Part shown: piece after piece, positions 38,783 to 52,273 of the stretch | Position numbering within the stretch: position 1 is the first letter of the stretch | How the letters are laid out: every line of letters begins with the position of its first letter | DNA from: Euonymus europaeus | Taxonomy: Eukaryota > Streptophyta > Magnoliopsida > Celastrales > Celastraceae | Assembly: GCA_963580455.1 (NCBI GenBank) | Contig: OY756972.1 | Span: forward strand, 2,123,001 to 2,187,000 | Direction: 5' to 3' | DNA: 64,000 nt | Made by a program: the position numbers and the translations under genes | The notes under the pieces: generated by a model | What the model saw: the letters and a program-made list of their open reading frames with translations, nothing else | Database searches by the model: none | Told to the model about the DNA's origin: nothing

Positions 38783-41700
38783 GACTCCGAGTTCTGAATT
38801 CGGTGATTTTTTGCTTGATTTCACACTACTTTTCGAGCTCTACAATCCTGGTATTTCGGATTTTGATTTCAGAACTCGTGGCTAGTAGGTCTTGTTTCAC
38901 CTAGTTAGCCGCGAAATCTGGTTTCTTTACGTAAACGGTTTTATGAATATTCGTTGACTCCGAGTTCTGAATTCGGTGATTTTTTGCTTTACTTGACACT
39001 ACTTTTCGAGCTCTACAATCCTGGTGTTTCGGACTTTGATTTCAGAACTCGTGGCTAGTAGGTCTCATTTCACCTAGTCAGCCGCGAAATCTGGTTTCTT
39101 TACGGAAACGGTTTTATGAATATCCGTTGACTCCGAGTTCTGAATTCGGTGATTTTTTGCTTGATTTCTCACTACTTTTCGAGCTCTACAATCCTGGCGT
39201 TTCGGATTTTGATTTAAGAACTCGTGGCTAGTAGGTCTGGTTTCACCTAGTTAGCCGCGAAATCTGGTTTCTTTACGTAAACGGTTTTATGAATATCCGT
39301 TAACTCCGAGTTCTGAATTCGGTGATTTTTTGCTTGATTTCTCACTAATTTTCGAGCTCTACAATCCTGGCGTTTCGGATTTTGATTTCAGAACTCGTGG
39401 CTAGTAGGTCACGTTTCACCTAGTTAGCCGAAAAATCTGGTTTCTTTACGTAAACGGTTTTATGAATATCCGTCGACTCCGAGTTCTGAATTTGGTGATT
39501 TTTTGCTTGATTTCACACTACTTTTCGAGCTCTACAATCCTGGCGTTTCGGATTTTTATTTAAGAACTCGTGGCTAGTAGGTCTCGTTTCACCTAGTTAG
39601 CCGCGAAATCTTGTTTCTTTACGTAAAATGTTTTATGAATATTCGTTGACTCCGAGTTCTGAATTCGGTGATTTTTTGCTTGATTTCACACTACTTTTCC
39701 AGCTCTACAATCGTGGCGTTTCGGATTTTGATTTAAGAACTCGGGGCTAGTAGGTCTCGTTTCACCAAGTTAGCCGCGAAATCTGGTTTCTTTACGTAAA
39801 CGGTTTTATGAATATCCGTTGACTCCGAGTTCTGAATTCGGTGATTTTTTGCTTGATTTCTCACTACTTTTCGAGCTCTACAATCCTGGCGTTTCGGATT
39901 TTGATTTCAGAACTCGTGGCGAGTAGGTCTCGTTTCACCTAGTTAGCCGCGAAATCTGGTTTCTTTACGTAAACGGTTTTCTGAATATCCGTCGACTCCG
40001 AGTTCTGAATTCGGTGATTTTTAGCTTGATTTCACACTACTTTTGGAGCTCTACAATCCTGGCGTTTCGGATTTTGATTTAAGAACTCGTGGCTAGTAGG
40101 TCTCGTTTCACCTAGTTAGCCGCGAAATATGGTTTCTTTACGTAAACGATTTTATGAATATCCGTCGACTCCGAGTTCTGAATTCGGTGATTTTTTGCTT
40201 TACTTCACACTACTTTTCGAGCTCTACAATCCTGGTGTTTCGGACTTTGATTTCAGAACTCGTGGCTAGTAGGTCTCGTTTCACCTTGTCAGCCGCGAAA
40301 TCTGGTTTGTTTACGTAAACGGTTTTATGAATATCCGTTGACTCTGAGTTCTGAATTCGGTGATTTTTTGCATGATTTCTCACTACTTTTCGAGCTCTAC
40401 AATCCTGGAGTTTCGGACTTTGATTTCAGAACTCGTGGCTAGTAGGTCTCGTTTCACCTTGTCAGCCGCGAAATCTGGTTTGTTTACGTAAACGGTTTTA
40501 TGAATATCCGTCGACTCCGAGTTCTGAATTCGGTGATTTTTTGCTTGATTTCACACTACTTTTCGAGCTCTACAATCCTGGTGTTTCGGATTTTTATTTA
40601 AGAACTCGTGGCTAGTAGGTCTCGTTTCACCTAGTTAGCCGCGAAATCTGGTTTCTTTACGTAAACGGTTTTATGAATATCCGTTGACTCCGAGTTCTGA
40701 ATTCGGTGATTTTTTGCTTGATTTCACACTACTTTTCGAGCTCTACAATCCTGGCATTTCGGATTTTGATTTCAAAACTCGTGGCTAGTAGGTCACGTTT
40801 CACCTAGTTAGACCCGAAATCTGGTTTCTTTACGTAAACGGTTTTACGAATATCCGTTGACTCCGAGTTCTGAATTCTGTGATTTTTAGCTTGATTTCAC
40901 ACTACTTTTGGAGCTTTACAATCCTGGTGTTTCGGATTTTGATTTCAGAACTCGTTGCTAGTAGGTCTCGTTTCACCTAGTTAGCCGCGAAATCTGGTTT
41001 CTTTACTTAAACGGTTTTATGAATATCCGTTGACTCCGATTCTGAATACGGTGATTTTTTGCTTGATTTCACACTACTTTTCGAGCTCTACAATCCTGGT
41101 GTTTCGGATTTTGATTTCAGAACTCGTGGCTAGTAGGTCACGTTTCACCTAGTTAGCCGCGAAATCTGGTTTCTTTACGTAAACGGTTTTACGAATATCC
41201 GTTGACTCCGAGTTCTGAATTCGGTGATTTTTAGCTTTATTTCACACTACTTTTGGAGCTCTACAATCCTGGCATTTCGGATTTTAATTTCAGAACTCGT
41301 GGCTAGTAGGTCTCGTTTCACCTAGTTAGCCGTGAAATCTGGTTTCTTTACGTAAACGGTTTTATGAATATCCGTTAACTCCGAGTTCTGAATTTGGTGA
41401 TTTTTTGCTTCATTTCACACTACTTTTCGAGCTCTACAATCCTGGCCTTTCGGATTTTTATTTAAGAACTCGTGGCTTTTAGGTCTCGTTTCACCTAGTT
41501 AGCCACGAAATCCGGTTTCTTTACGTAAACGGTTTTATGAATATCCGTCGACTCCGAGTTCTGAATTCGGTGATTTTTTGCTTGATTTCACACTACTTTT
41601 CGAGCTCTACAATCCTGGCGTTTCGGATTTTTATTTCAGAACTCGTGGCTAGTAGGTCACGTTTCACCTAGTTAGCCGCGAAATCTGGTTTCTTTACGTA

Positions 41701-42830
41701 AACGGTTTTACGAATATCCGTTGACTCCGAGTTCTGAATTCGTTGATTTTTAGCTTGATTTCACACTACTTTTCGAGCTCTACAATCCTGGTGTTTTGGA
41801 TTATGATTTCAGAACTCTTGGCTAGTAGGTCTCGTTTCAACTAGTTAGCCGCGAAATCTGGTTTCTTTACGTAAACGGTTTTATGAATATCCGTTGACTC
41901 CGAGTTCTGAATTCGGTGATTTTTTGCTTGATTTCTCACTACTTTTCGAGCTCTACAATCCTGGCGTTTCGGATTTTGATTTAAGAACTCGTGGCTAGTA
42001 GGTCTCGTTTCACCTAGTTTGCCGCAAAATCTTGTTTCTTTACGTAAACGGTTTTATGAATATCCGTCGACTCCGAGTTCTGAATTCTGTGATTTTTTGC
42101 TTTACTTCACACTACTTTTCGAGCTCTACAATCCTGGTGTTTCGGACTTTGATTTCAGAACTCGTGGCAAGTAGGTCTCGTTTCACCTAGTTTGCCGAAA
42201 AATCTTGTTTCTTTACGTAAACGGTTTTATGAATATCCGTCGACTCCGAGTTATGAATTCTGTGATTTTTTGCTATACTTCACACTACTTTTCGATCTCT
42301 ACAATCCTGGCATTTCGGATTTTGATTTTAGAACTCGTGGCTAGTAGGTCTCGTTTCACCTAGTTAGCCGCGAAATCTGATTTCTTTACATAAACGGTTT
42401 TCTGAATATCCGTTGACTCCGAGTTCTGAATTCGGCGATTTTTTGCTTGATTTTACACTACTTTTCGAGCTCTACAATCCTGGCATTTCGGATTTTGATT
42501 TCAGAACTCGTAGCTAGTAGGTCTGGTTTCACCTAGTTAGTCGCGAAATGTGGTTTCCTTACGTAAACGGTGTTATGAATATCCGTTGACTCCGAGTTCT
42601 GAATTCGGAGATTTTTTGCTTGATTTCACACTACTTTTCGAGCTCTACAATCCTGGCCTTTCGGATTTTGATTTAAGAACTCGTGGCTTTTAGGTCTCGT
42701 TTCACCTAGTTAGCAGTGAAATCTGGTTTCTTTACGTAAACGGTTTTATGAATATCCGTCGACTCCGAGTTCTGAAATCGGTGATCTTTTGCTTGATTTC
42801 ACACTACTTTTCGAGCTCTACAATCCTGGT
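38783..42830 (+). repeat. 24-mer HOR, copy 3, cut short by a splice
   Basis: This copy follows copy 2 at a 4,151-bp offset through the 172-bp unit at 41,032 and on to the last monomer at 42,761. That monomer starts as the expected GAAATCGGTGATC type. It then switches to GGTATTTCGG followed by GGCGAGTAGG, joining the end of the unit to its own early monomers. The junction is roughly 42,800-42,860. Confidence 0.9.
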
Positions 42831-42933
42831 ATTTCGGATTTTGATTTCAGAACTCGTGGCGAGTAGGTCTCGTTTCACCTAGTTAGCCGCGAAATCTGGT
42901 TTCTTTACGTAAACGATTTTCTGAATATCCGTC
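42761..42933 (+). repeat. Hybrid monomer at HOR splice
   Basis: The left part matches monomer 24 of the HOR (GAAATCGG, GATCTTTTGC). The centre matches monomer 1 (GGTATTTCGG), and the right part matches monomer 7 (GGCGAGTAGG, then TTTTCTGAATATCC). The downstream units at 42,934 and 43,107 continue as monomers 8 and 9. The pattern is as expected from unequal exchange or template switching between out-of-phase HOR copies. Confidence 0.85.
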
Positions 42934-45900
42934 GACTCCGAGTTCTGAATTCGGTGATTTTTAGCTTGATTTCACACTACTTTTGGAGCTCTACAATCCT
43001 GGCGTTTCGGATTTTGATTTAAGAACTCGTGGCTAGTAGGTCTCGTTTCACCTAGTTAGCCGCGAAATATGGTTTCTTTACGTAAACGATTTTATGAATA
43101 TCCGTCGACTCCGAGTTCTGAATTCGGTGATTTTTTGCTTTACTTCACACTACTTTTCGAGCTCTACAATCCTGGTGTTTCGGACTTTGATTTCAGAACT
43201 CGTGGCTAGTAGGTCTCGTTTCACCTTGTCAGCCGCGAAATCTGGTTTGTTTACGTAAACGGTTTTATGAATATCCGTTGACTCCGAGTTCTGAATTCGG
43301 TGATTTTTTGCTTGATTTCTCACTACTTTTCGAGCTCTACAATCCTGGCGTTTCGGATTTTGATTTAAGAACTCGTGGCTAGTAGGTCTCGTTTCACCTA
43401 GTTAGCCGCTAAATCTGGTTTCTTTACGTAAACGGTTTTATGAATATCCGTTGACTCCGAGTTCTGAATTCGGTGATTTTTTGCTTGATTTCTCACTACT
43501 TTTCGAGCTCTACAATCCTGGCTTTTCGGATTTATATTTAAGAACTCGTGGCTAGTAGGTCTCGTTTCACCTGGTTAGCCGCGAAATCTCGTTTCTTTAC
43601 GTAAACGGTTTTATGAATATCCGTCGACTCCGAGTTCTGAATTCGGTGATTTTTTGCTTTACTTCACACTACTTTTGGAGCTCTACAATCCTGGTGTTTC
43701 GGACATTGATTTCAGAACTCGTGGCTAGTAGGTCTCGTTTCACCTTGTCAGCCGCGAAATCTGGTTTCTTTACGTAAACGGTTTTATGAATATCCGTTGA
43801 CTCCGAGTTCTGAATTCGGTGATTTTTTGTTTGATTTCTCACTACTTTTCGAGCTCTACAATCCTGGCGTTTCGGATTTTGATTTAAAAACTCGTGGCTA
43901 GTAGGTCTCGTTTCACCTAGTTAGCCGCGAAATCTGGTTTCTTTACGTAAACGGTTTTATGAATATCCGTTGACTCCGAGTTCTGAATTCGGTGATTTTT
44001 TGTTTGATTTCTCACTACTTTTCGAGCTCTACAATCCTGGCGTTTCGGATTTTGATTTAAAAACTCGTGGCTAGTAGGTCTCGTTTCACCTAGTTAGCCG
44101 CGAAATCTGGTTTCTTTACGTAAACGGTTTTATGAATATCCGTTGACTCCGAGTTCTGAATTCGGTGATTTTTTGTTTGATTTCTCACTACTTTTCGAGC
44201 TCTACAATCCTGGCGTTTCGGATTTTGATTTAAAAACTCGTGGCTAGTAGGTCTCGTTTCACCTAGTTAGCCGCGAAATCTGGTTTCTTTACGTAAACGG
44301 TTTTATGAATATCCGTTGACTCCGAGTTCTGAATTCGGTGATTTTTAGCTTGATTTCACACTACTTTTGGATCTCTACAATCCCGGCGTTTCGGATTATG
44401 ATTTCAGAACTCTTGGCTAGTAGATCTCGTTTCACCTAGTTAGCCGCGAAATCTGGTTTCTTTACGTAAACGGTTTTATGAATATTCGTGGACTCCGAGT
44501 TCTGAATTCGGTGATTTTTAGATTCATTTCACACTACTTTTCGAGCTCTACAATCCTGGCCTTTCGGATTTTGATTTAAGAACTCGTGGCTAGTAGGTCT
44601 CGTTTCACCTTGTCAGCCGCGAAATCTGGTTTCTTTACGTAAACGATTTTATGAATATCCGTTGACTCCGAGTTCTGAATTCGGTGATTTTTTATTTGAT
44701 TTCTCACTACTTTTCGAGCTCTACAATCCTGGCTTTTCGGATTTTGATTTAAAAACTCGTGGCTAGTAGGTCTCGTTTCACCTAGTTAGCCGCGAAATCT
44801 GGTTTCTTTACGTAAACGGTTTTATGAATATCCGTTGACTCCGAGTTCTGAATTCGGTGATTTTTTGCTTGATTTCTCACTACTTTTCGAGCTCTACAAT
44901 CCTGGCGTTTCGGATTTTGATTTAAGAACTCGTGGCAAGTAGGTCTCGTTTCACCTAGTTAGCCGCGAAATCTTGTTTCTTTACGTAAAATGTTTTATGA
45001 ATATCCGTTGACTCCGAGTTCTGAATTCGATGATTTTTAGCTTGATTTCACACTACTTTTCGAGCTCTACAATCCTGGTGTTTCGGATTATGATTTCAGA
45101 ACTCTTGGCTAGTAGGTCTCGTTTCACCTAGTTAGCCGCGAAATCTGGTTTCTTTACGTAAACGGTTTTATGAATATTCGTGGACTCCGAGTTCTGAATT
45201 CGGTGATTTTTAGCTTCATTTCACACTACTTTTCGAGCTCTACAATCCTGGCCTTTCGGATTTTGATTTAAGAACTCGTGGCTAGTAAGTCTCGTTTCAC
45301 CTTGTTAGCCGCGAAATCTGGTTTCTGTACGTAAACGGTTTTCTGAATATCCGTCGACTCCGAGTTGTGACTTCGGTGATTTTTAGCTTGATTTCACACT
45401 ACTTTTGGATCTCTACAATCCCGGCGTTTCGGATTATGATTTCAGAACTCTTGGCTAGTAGGTCTCGTTTCACCTAGTTAGCCGCGAAATATGGTTTCTT
45501 TACGTAAACGGTTTTATGAATATTCGTGGACTCCGAGTTCTGAATTCGGTGATTTTTAGCTTCATTTCACACTACTTTTCGAGCTCTACAATCCTGGCCT
45601 TTCGGATTTTGATTTAAGAACTCGTGGCTAGTAGGTCTCGTTTCACCTAGTTAGCCGCGAAATATGGTTTCTTTACGTAAACGATTTTATGAATATCCGT
45701 CGACTCCGAGTTCTGAATTCGGTGATTTTTTGCTTTACTTCACACTACTTTTCGAGCTCTACAATCCTGGTGTTTCGGACTTTGATTTCGGAACTCGTGG
45801 CTAGTAGGTCTCGTTTCACCTTGTCAGCCGCGAAATCTGGTTTGTTTACGTAAACGGTTTTATGAATATCCGTTGACTCTGAGTTCTGAATTCGGTGATT

Positions 45901-48815
45901 TTTTGCTTGATTTCTCACTACTTTTCGAGCTCTACAATCCTGGCGTTTCGGATTTTGATTTAAGAACTCGTGGCTAGTAGGTCTCGTTTCACCTAGTTAG
46001 CCGCGAAATCTGGTTTCTTTACGTAAACGGTTTTATGAATATCCGTTGACTCCGAGTTCTGAATTCGGTGATTTTTTGCTTGATTTCTCACTACTTTTCG
46101 AGCTCTACAATCCTGGCTTTTCGGATTTTTATTTAAGAACTCGTGGCCAGTAGGTCTCGTTTCACCTGGTTAGCCGCGAAATCTCGTTTCTTTACGTAAA
46201 CGGTTTTATGAATATCCGTCGACTCCGAGTTCTGAATTCGGTGATTTTTTGCTTTACTTCACACTACTTTTCGAGCTCTACAATCCTGGGGTTTCGGACA
46301 TTGATTTCAGAACTCGTGGCTAGTAGGTCTCGTTTCACCTTGTCAGCCGCGAAATCTGGTTTCTTTACGTAAACGGTTTTATGAATATCCGTTGACTCCG
46401 AGTTCTGAATTCGGTGATTTTTTGTTTGATTTCTCACTACTTTTCGAGCTCTACAATCCTGGCGTTTCGGATTTTGATTTAAAAACTCGTGGCTAGTAGG
46501 TCACGTTTCACGTAGTTAGCCGCGAAATCTGGTTTCTTTACGTAAACGGTTTTATGAATATCCGTTGACTCCGAGTTCTGAATTCGGTGATTTTTTGCTT
46601 GATTTCTCACTACTTTTCGAGCTCTACAATCCTGGTGTTTCGGATTATGATTTCAGAACTCTTGGCTAGTAGGTCTCGTTTCACCTAGTTAGCCGCGAAA
46701 TCTTGTTTCTTTACGTAAACGGTTTTATGAATATTCGTGGACTCCGAGTTCTGAATTCGGTGATTTTTAGCTTGATTTCACACTACTTTTCGAGCTCTAC
46801 AATCCTGGAGTTTCGGATTATGATTTCAGAACTCTTGGCTAGTAGGTCTCGTTTCACCTAGTTAGCCGCGAAATCTGGTTTCTTTACGTAAACGGTTTTA
46901 TGAATATCCGTGGACTCCAAGTTCTGAATTCGGTGATTTTTAGCTTCATTTCACACTACTTTTCGAGCTCTACAATCCTGGCCTTTCGGATTTTGATTTA
47001 AGAACTCGTGGCTAGTAAGTCTCGTTTCACCTTGTTAGCCGCGAAATCTGGTTTCTGTACGTAAACGGTTTTCTGAATATCCGTCGACTCCGAGTTCTGA
47101 ATTCGGTGATTTTTAGCTTGATTTCACACTACTTTTGGAGCTCTACAATCCTGGCGTTTCGGATTTTGATTTCAGAACTCGTGGCAAGTAGGTCTCGTTT
47201 CACCTAGTTAGCCGCGAAATCTGGTTTCTTTACGTAAACGGTTTTACGAATATCCGTTGACTCCGAGTTCTGAATTCGGTGATTTTTAGCTTGATTTCAC
47301 ACTACTTTTCAAGCTCTACAATCCTGGTGTTTCGGATTATGATTTCAGAACTCTTGGCTAGTAGGTCTCGTTTCAACTAGTTAGCCGCGAAATCTTGTTT
47401 CTTTACGTAAACGGTTTTATGAATATCCGTTGACTCCGAGTTCTGAATTCGGTGATTTTTAGCTTGATTTCACACTACTTTTTGAGCTCTACAATCCTGG
47501 GGTTTCGGATTATGATTTCAGAAATCTTAGCTAGTAGGTCTCATTTAACCTAGTTAGCCGTGAAATCTGGTTTCTTTACGTAAACGGTTTTATGAATATC
47601 CGTCGACTCCGAGTTCTGAATTCGGTGATTTTTTGCTTTATTTCACACTACTTTTCGAGCTCTACAATTCTGGTGTTTCGGATTTTGATTTCAGAACTCG
47701 TGGCTAATAGGTCTCGTTTCACCTAGTTAGCCGCGAAATCTGGTTTCTTTACGTAAACGGTTTTATGAATATCCGTTGACTCCGAGTTCTGAATTCGGTG
47801 ATTTTTTGCTTGATTTCTCACTACTTTTCGAGCTCTACAATCCTGGCGTTTCGGATTTTGATTTAAGAACTCGTGGCTAGTAGGTCTCGTTTCACGTAGT
47901 TAGCCGCGAAATCTGGTTTCTTTACGTAAACAGTTTTATGAATATCCGTTGACTCCGAGTTCTGAATTCGGTGATTTTTTGCTTGATTTCTCACTACTTT
48001 TTAAGCTCTACAATCCTGGAGTTTCGGATTTTGATTTAAGAACTCGTGGCTAGTAGGTCTCGTTTCACCTAGTTAGCCGCGAAATCTTGTTTCTTTACGT
48101 AAACTGTTTTATGAATATCCGTTGACTCCGAGTTCTGAATTCGATGATTTTTAGCTTGATTTCACACTAGTTTTCGAGCTCTACAATCCTGGTATTTCGG
48201 ATTATGATTTCAGAAGTCTTGGCTAGTAGGTCTCGTTTCACCTAGTTAGCCGCGAAATCTGGTTTCTTTACGTAAACGGTTTTATGAATATCCGTGGACT
48301 CCGAGTTCTGAATTTGGTGATTTTTAGCTTGATTTCACACTACTTTTTGAGCTCTACAATCCTGGCCTTTCGGATTTTGATTTAAGAACTCGTGGCTAGT
48401 AGGTCTCGTTTCACCTAGTTAGCCGCGAAATCTTGTTTCTGTACGTAAACGGTTTTATGAATATCCGTCGACTCCGAGTTCTGAATTCGGTGATTTTTAG
48501 TTTGATTTCACACTACTTTTCGAGCTCTACAATCCTGGCCTTTCGGATTTTGATTTCAAAACTCGTGGCTAGTAGGTCCTGTTTCACCTAGTTAGCCGCG
48601 AAATCTGGTTTCTTTACGTAAACGGTTTTATGAATATCCGTTGACTCCGAGTTCTGAATTCGGTGATTTTTTGCTTGATTTCTCACTACTTTTCGAGCTC
48701 TACAATCCTGGCGTTTCGGATTTTGATTTAAGAACTCGTGCCTAGTAGGTCTCGTTTCACCTAGTTAGCTGCGAAATCTTGTTTCTTTACGTAAAATGTT
48801 TTATGAATATCCGTT
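42934..48815 (+). repeat. Irregular mosaic of block C monomers
   Basis: No single period covers this stretch, but runs recur. Units 43,107-43,971 match 45,702-46,566 (2,595 bp, 15 monomers). Units 45,010-45,355 match 46,740-47,085 (1,730 bp, 10 monomers). A set of monomers with GTGGACTCC junctions and AGCTTCATTTC appears at 44,491, 45,183, 45,529 and 46,913. The remainder, especially 47,086-48,815, is made of singly occurring variants. All units keep the 173-bp length. Confidence 0.8.
43799..44317 (+). repeat. Three apparently identical tandem monomers
   Basis: The units at 43,799, 43,972 and 44,145 read the same by eye over all 173 bp. Each has GATTTTTTGTTTGATTTCTC and GATTTAAAAACTCG. Elsewhere in the window adjacent monomers nearly always differ at several sites. 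This is the clearest sign of very recent single-monomer amplification. A related single unit is at 46,394. Confidence 0.9.
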
Positions 48816-50371
48816 GACTCCGAGTTCTGAATTCGATGATTTTTAGCTTGATTTCACACTACTTTTCGAGCTCTACAATCCTGGTGTTTCGGATTATGAT
48901 TTCAGAACTCTTGGCTAGTAGGTATCGTTTCACCTAGTTAGCCGCGAAATCTGGTTTCTATACGTTAACGGTTTTATGAATATCCGTGGACTCCGAGTTC
49001 TGAATTCGGTGATTTTTAGCCTGATTTCACACTATTTTTCGAGCTCTACAATCCTGGCCTTTCGGATTTTGATTTAAGAACTCGTGGCTAGTAGGTCTCG
49101 TTTCACCTAGTTAGCCGCGAAATCTGGTTTCTGTACGTAAACGGTTTTATGAATATCCGTCGACTCCGAGTTCTGAATTCAGTGATTTTTAGCTTGATTT
49201 CACACTACTTTTAGAGCTTTACAATCCTGGCGTTTCGGATTTTGATTTCAGAACTCGGGGCTAGTAGGTCTCGTTTCACCTAGTTAGCCGCGAAATCTGG
49301 TTTCTTTACGTAAACAGTTTTATGAATATCGGTTGACTCCGAGTTCTGAATTCGGTGATTTTTTGCTTGATTTCACACTACTTTTCGAGCTCTACAATCC
49401 TGGCGTTTTGGATTTTGATTTCAGAACTCGTGGCTAGTAGGTCTCATTTCACCTAGTTAGCCGCGAAATCTGGTTTCTTTACGTAAACGGTTTTATGAAT
49501 ATCCGTTAACTCCGAGTTCTGAATTCGGTGATTTTTAGGTTGATTTCACACTACTTTTCGAGCAGTACAATCCTGGACTTTCGGATTTTGATTTAAGAAC
49601 TCGTGGCTAGTAGGTCTCGTTTCACCTAGTTAGCCGCGAAATCTGGTTTCTTTACTTAAACGGTTTATGGAATATCCGTTGACTCCGAGTTCTGAATACG
49701 GTGATTTTTTGCTTGATTTCACACTACTTTTCGAGCTCTACAATCCTGGCATTTCGGATTTTGATTTCAGAACTCGTGGCTAGTAGGTCACGTTTCACCT
49801 AGTTAGCCCCGAAATCTAGTTTCTTTACGTAAACGGTTTTACGAATATCCGTTGACTCCGAGTTCTCAATTCGGTGATTTTTAGCTTGATTTCACACTAC
49901 TTTTCGAGATCTACAATCCTGGCCTTTCGGATTTTGATTTAAGAACTCGTGGCTAGTAGGTCTTGTTTCACCTAGTTAGCCGCGAAATCTGGTTTCTTTA
50001 CGTAAACGGTTTTATGAATATCCGTTGACTCCGAGTTCTGAATTCGGTGATTTTTAGCTTGATTTCACACTACTTTTCGAGCTCTACAATCCTGGCCTTT
50101 CGGATTTTGATTTAAGAACTCGTGGCTTTTAGGTCTCGTTTCACCTAGTTAGCCGCGAAATCTGGTTTCTTTACGTAAACGGTTTTATGAATATCCGTCG
50201 ACTCCGAGTTCTGAATTTGGTGATTTTTTGCTTGATTTCACACTACTTTTCGAGCTCTACAATCCTGGCATTTTGATTTTGATTTCAGAACTCGTGGCTA
50301 GTAGGTCTCGTTTCACCTAGTTAGCTGCGAAATCTTGTTTCTTTACGTAAAATGTTTTATGAATATCCGTT
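48816..50371 (+). repeat. 8/9-mer HOR, copy 1 (1,556 bp)
   Basis: The unit has nine monomers starting at 48,816. Marks in order are GAATTCGATG with TAGGTATCG, GTGGACTCC with AGCCTGATTTC, TTTTAGAGCTTTAC, ATCGGTTGACTCC, GTTAACTCC, TTACTTAAACGG with GAATACGG, TTAGCCCCG, and an ending of GGCATTTTGATTTTG. The last monomer is 172 bp and contains AGCTGCG with CGTAAAATG. Confidence 0.87.
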
Positions 50372-51754
50372 GACTCCGAGTTCTGAATTCGATGATTTTT
50401 AGCTTGATTTCACACTACTTTTCGAGCTCTACAATCCTGGTGTTTCGGATTATGATTTCAGAACTCTTGGCTAGTAGGTATCGTTTCACCTAGTTAGCCG
50501 CGAAATCTGGTTTCTATACGTAAACGGTTTTATGAATATCCGTGGACTCCGAGTTCTGAATTCGGTGATTTTTAGCCTGATTTCACACTATTTTTCGAGC
50601 TCTACAATCCTGGCCTTTCGGATTTTGATTTAAGAACTCGTGGCTAGTAGGTCTCGTTTCACCTAGTTAGCCGCGAAATCTGGTTTCTGTACGTAAACGG
50701 TTTTATGAATATCCGTCGACTCCGAGTTCTGAATTCAGTGATTTTTAGCTTGATTTCACACTACTTTTAGAGCTTTACAATCCTGGCGTTTCGGATTTTG
50801 ATTTCAGAACTCGGGGCTAGTAGGTCTCGTTTCACCTAGTTAGCCGCGAAATCTGGTTTCTTTACGTAAACAGTTTTATGAATATCGGTTGACTCCGAGT
50901 TCTGAATTCGGTGATTTTTTGCTTGATTTCACACTACTTTTCGAGCTCTACAATCCTGGCATTTTGGATTTTGATTTCAGAACTCGTGGCTAGTAGGTCT
51001 CGTTTCACCTAGTTAGCCGCGAAATCTGGTTTCTTTACGTAAACGGTTTTATGAATATCCGTTAACTCCGAGTTCTGAATTCGGTGATTTTTGGGTTGAT
51101 TTCACACTACTTTTCGAGCTGTACAATCCTGGACTTTCGGATTTTGATTTAAGAACTCGTAGCTAGTAGGTCTCGTTTCACCTAGTTAGCCGCGAAATCT
51201 GGTTTCTTTACTTAAACGGTTTTATGAATATCCGTTGACTCCGGGTTCTGAATACGGTGATTTTTTGCTTGATTTCACACTACTTTTCGAGCTCTACAAT
51301 CCTGGCATTTCGGATTTTGATTTCAGAACTCGTGGCTAGTAGGTCACGTTTCACCTAGTTAGCCCCGAAATCTAGTTTCTTTACGTAAACGGTTTTACGA
51401 ATATCCGTTGACTCCGAGTTCTCAATTCGGTGATTTTTAGCTTGATTTCACACTACTTTTCGAGCTCTACAATCCTGGCCTTTCGGATTTTGATTTAAGA
51501 ACTCGTGGCTTTTAGGTCTCGTTTCACCTAGTTAGCCGCGAAATCTGGTTTCTTTACGTAAACGGTTTTATGAATATCCGTCGACTCCGAGTTCTGAATT
51601 TGGTGATTTTTTGCTTGATTTCACACTACTTTTCGAGCTCTACAATCCTGGCATTTTGATTTTGATTTCAGAACTCGTGGCTAGTAGGTCTCGTTTCACC
51701 TAGTTAGCCGCGAAATCTGGTTTCTTTACGTAAACGGTTTTATGAATATCCGTT
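50372..51754 (+). repeat. 8/9-mer HOR, copy 2 (1,383 bp)
   Basis: The marks of copy 1 recur in the same order in eight monomers. Two similar GGCCTTTCGG units of copy 1 (49,854 and 50,027) correspond to one here (51,410). The 172-bp final unit with GGCATTTTGATTTTG is at 51,583. The following units are irregular up to the C/D border. Confidence 0.87.
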
Positions 51755-52273
51755 GACTCCGAGTTCTGAATTCGGTGATTTTTTGATTGATTTCTCACTA
51801 CTTTTTGAGCTCTACAATCCTGGCGATTCGGATTTTGATTTCAGAACTCGTGGCTAGTAGGTCTCGTTTCACCTAGTTAGCCGCGAAATCTGGTTTCTTT
51901 ACGTAAACAGTTTTATGAATATCGGTTGACTCCGAGTTCTGAATTCGGTGATTTTTAGCTTGATTTCACACTACTTTTAGAGCTCTACAATCATGGAGTT
52001 TCGTATTTTTATTTCAGAACTCGTGGCTAGTAGGTCTCGTTTCACCTAGTTAGCCGCGAAATCTGGTTTCTTTACGTAAACGGTTTTATGAATATCCGTT
52101 GACTCCGATTTCTGAATTCGGTGATTTTTAGCTTGATTTCAGACTACTTTTCGAGCTCTACAATCCTGGCCTTTCGGATTTTGATTTAAGAACTCGTGCA
52201 TTTTAGGTCTCGTTTCACCTAGTTAGCCGCGAAATCTGGTTTCCTTACGTAAACGGTTTTATGAATATCCGTC

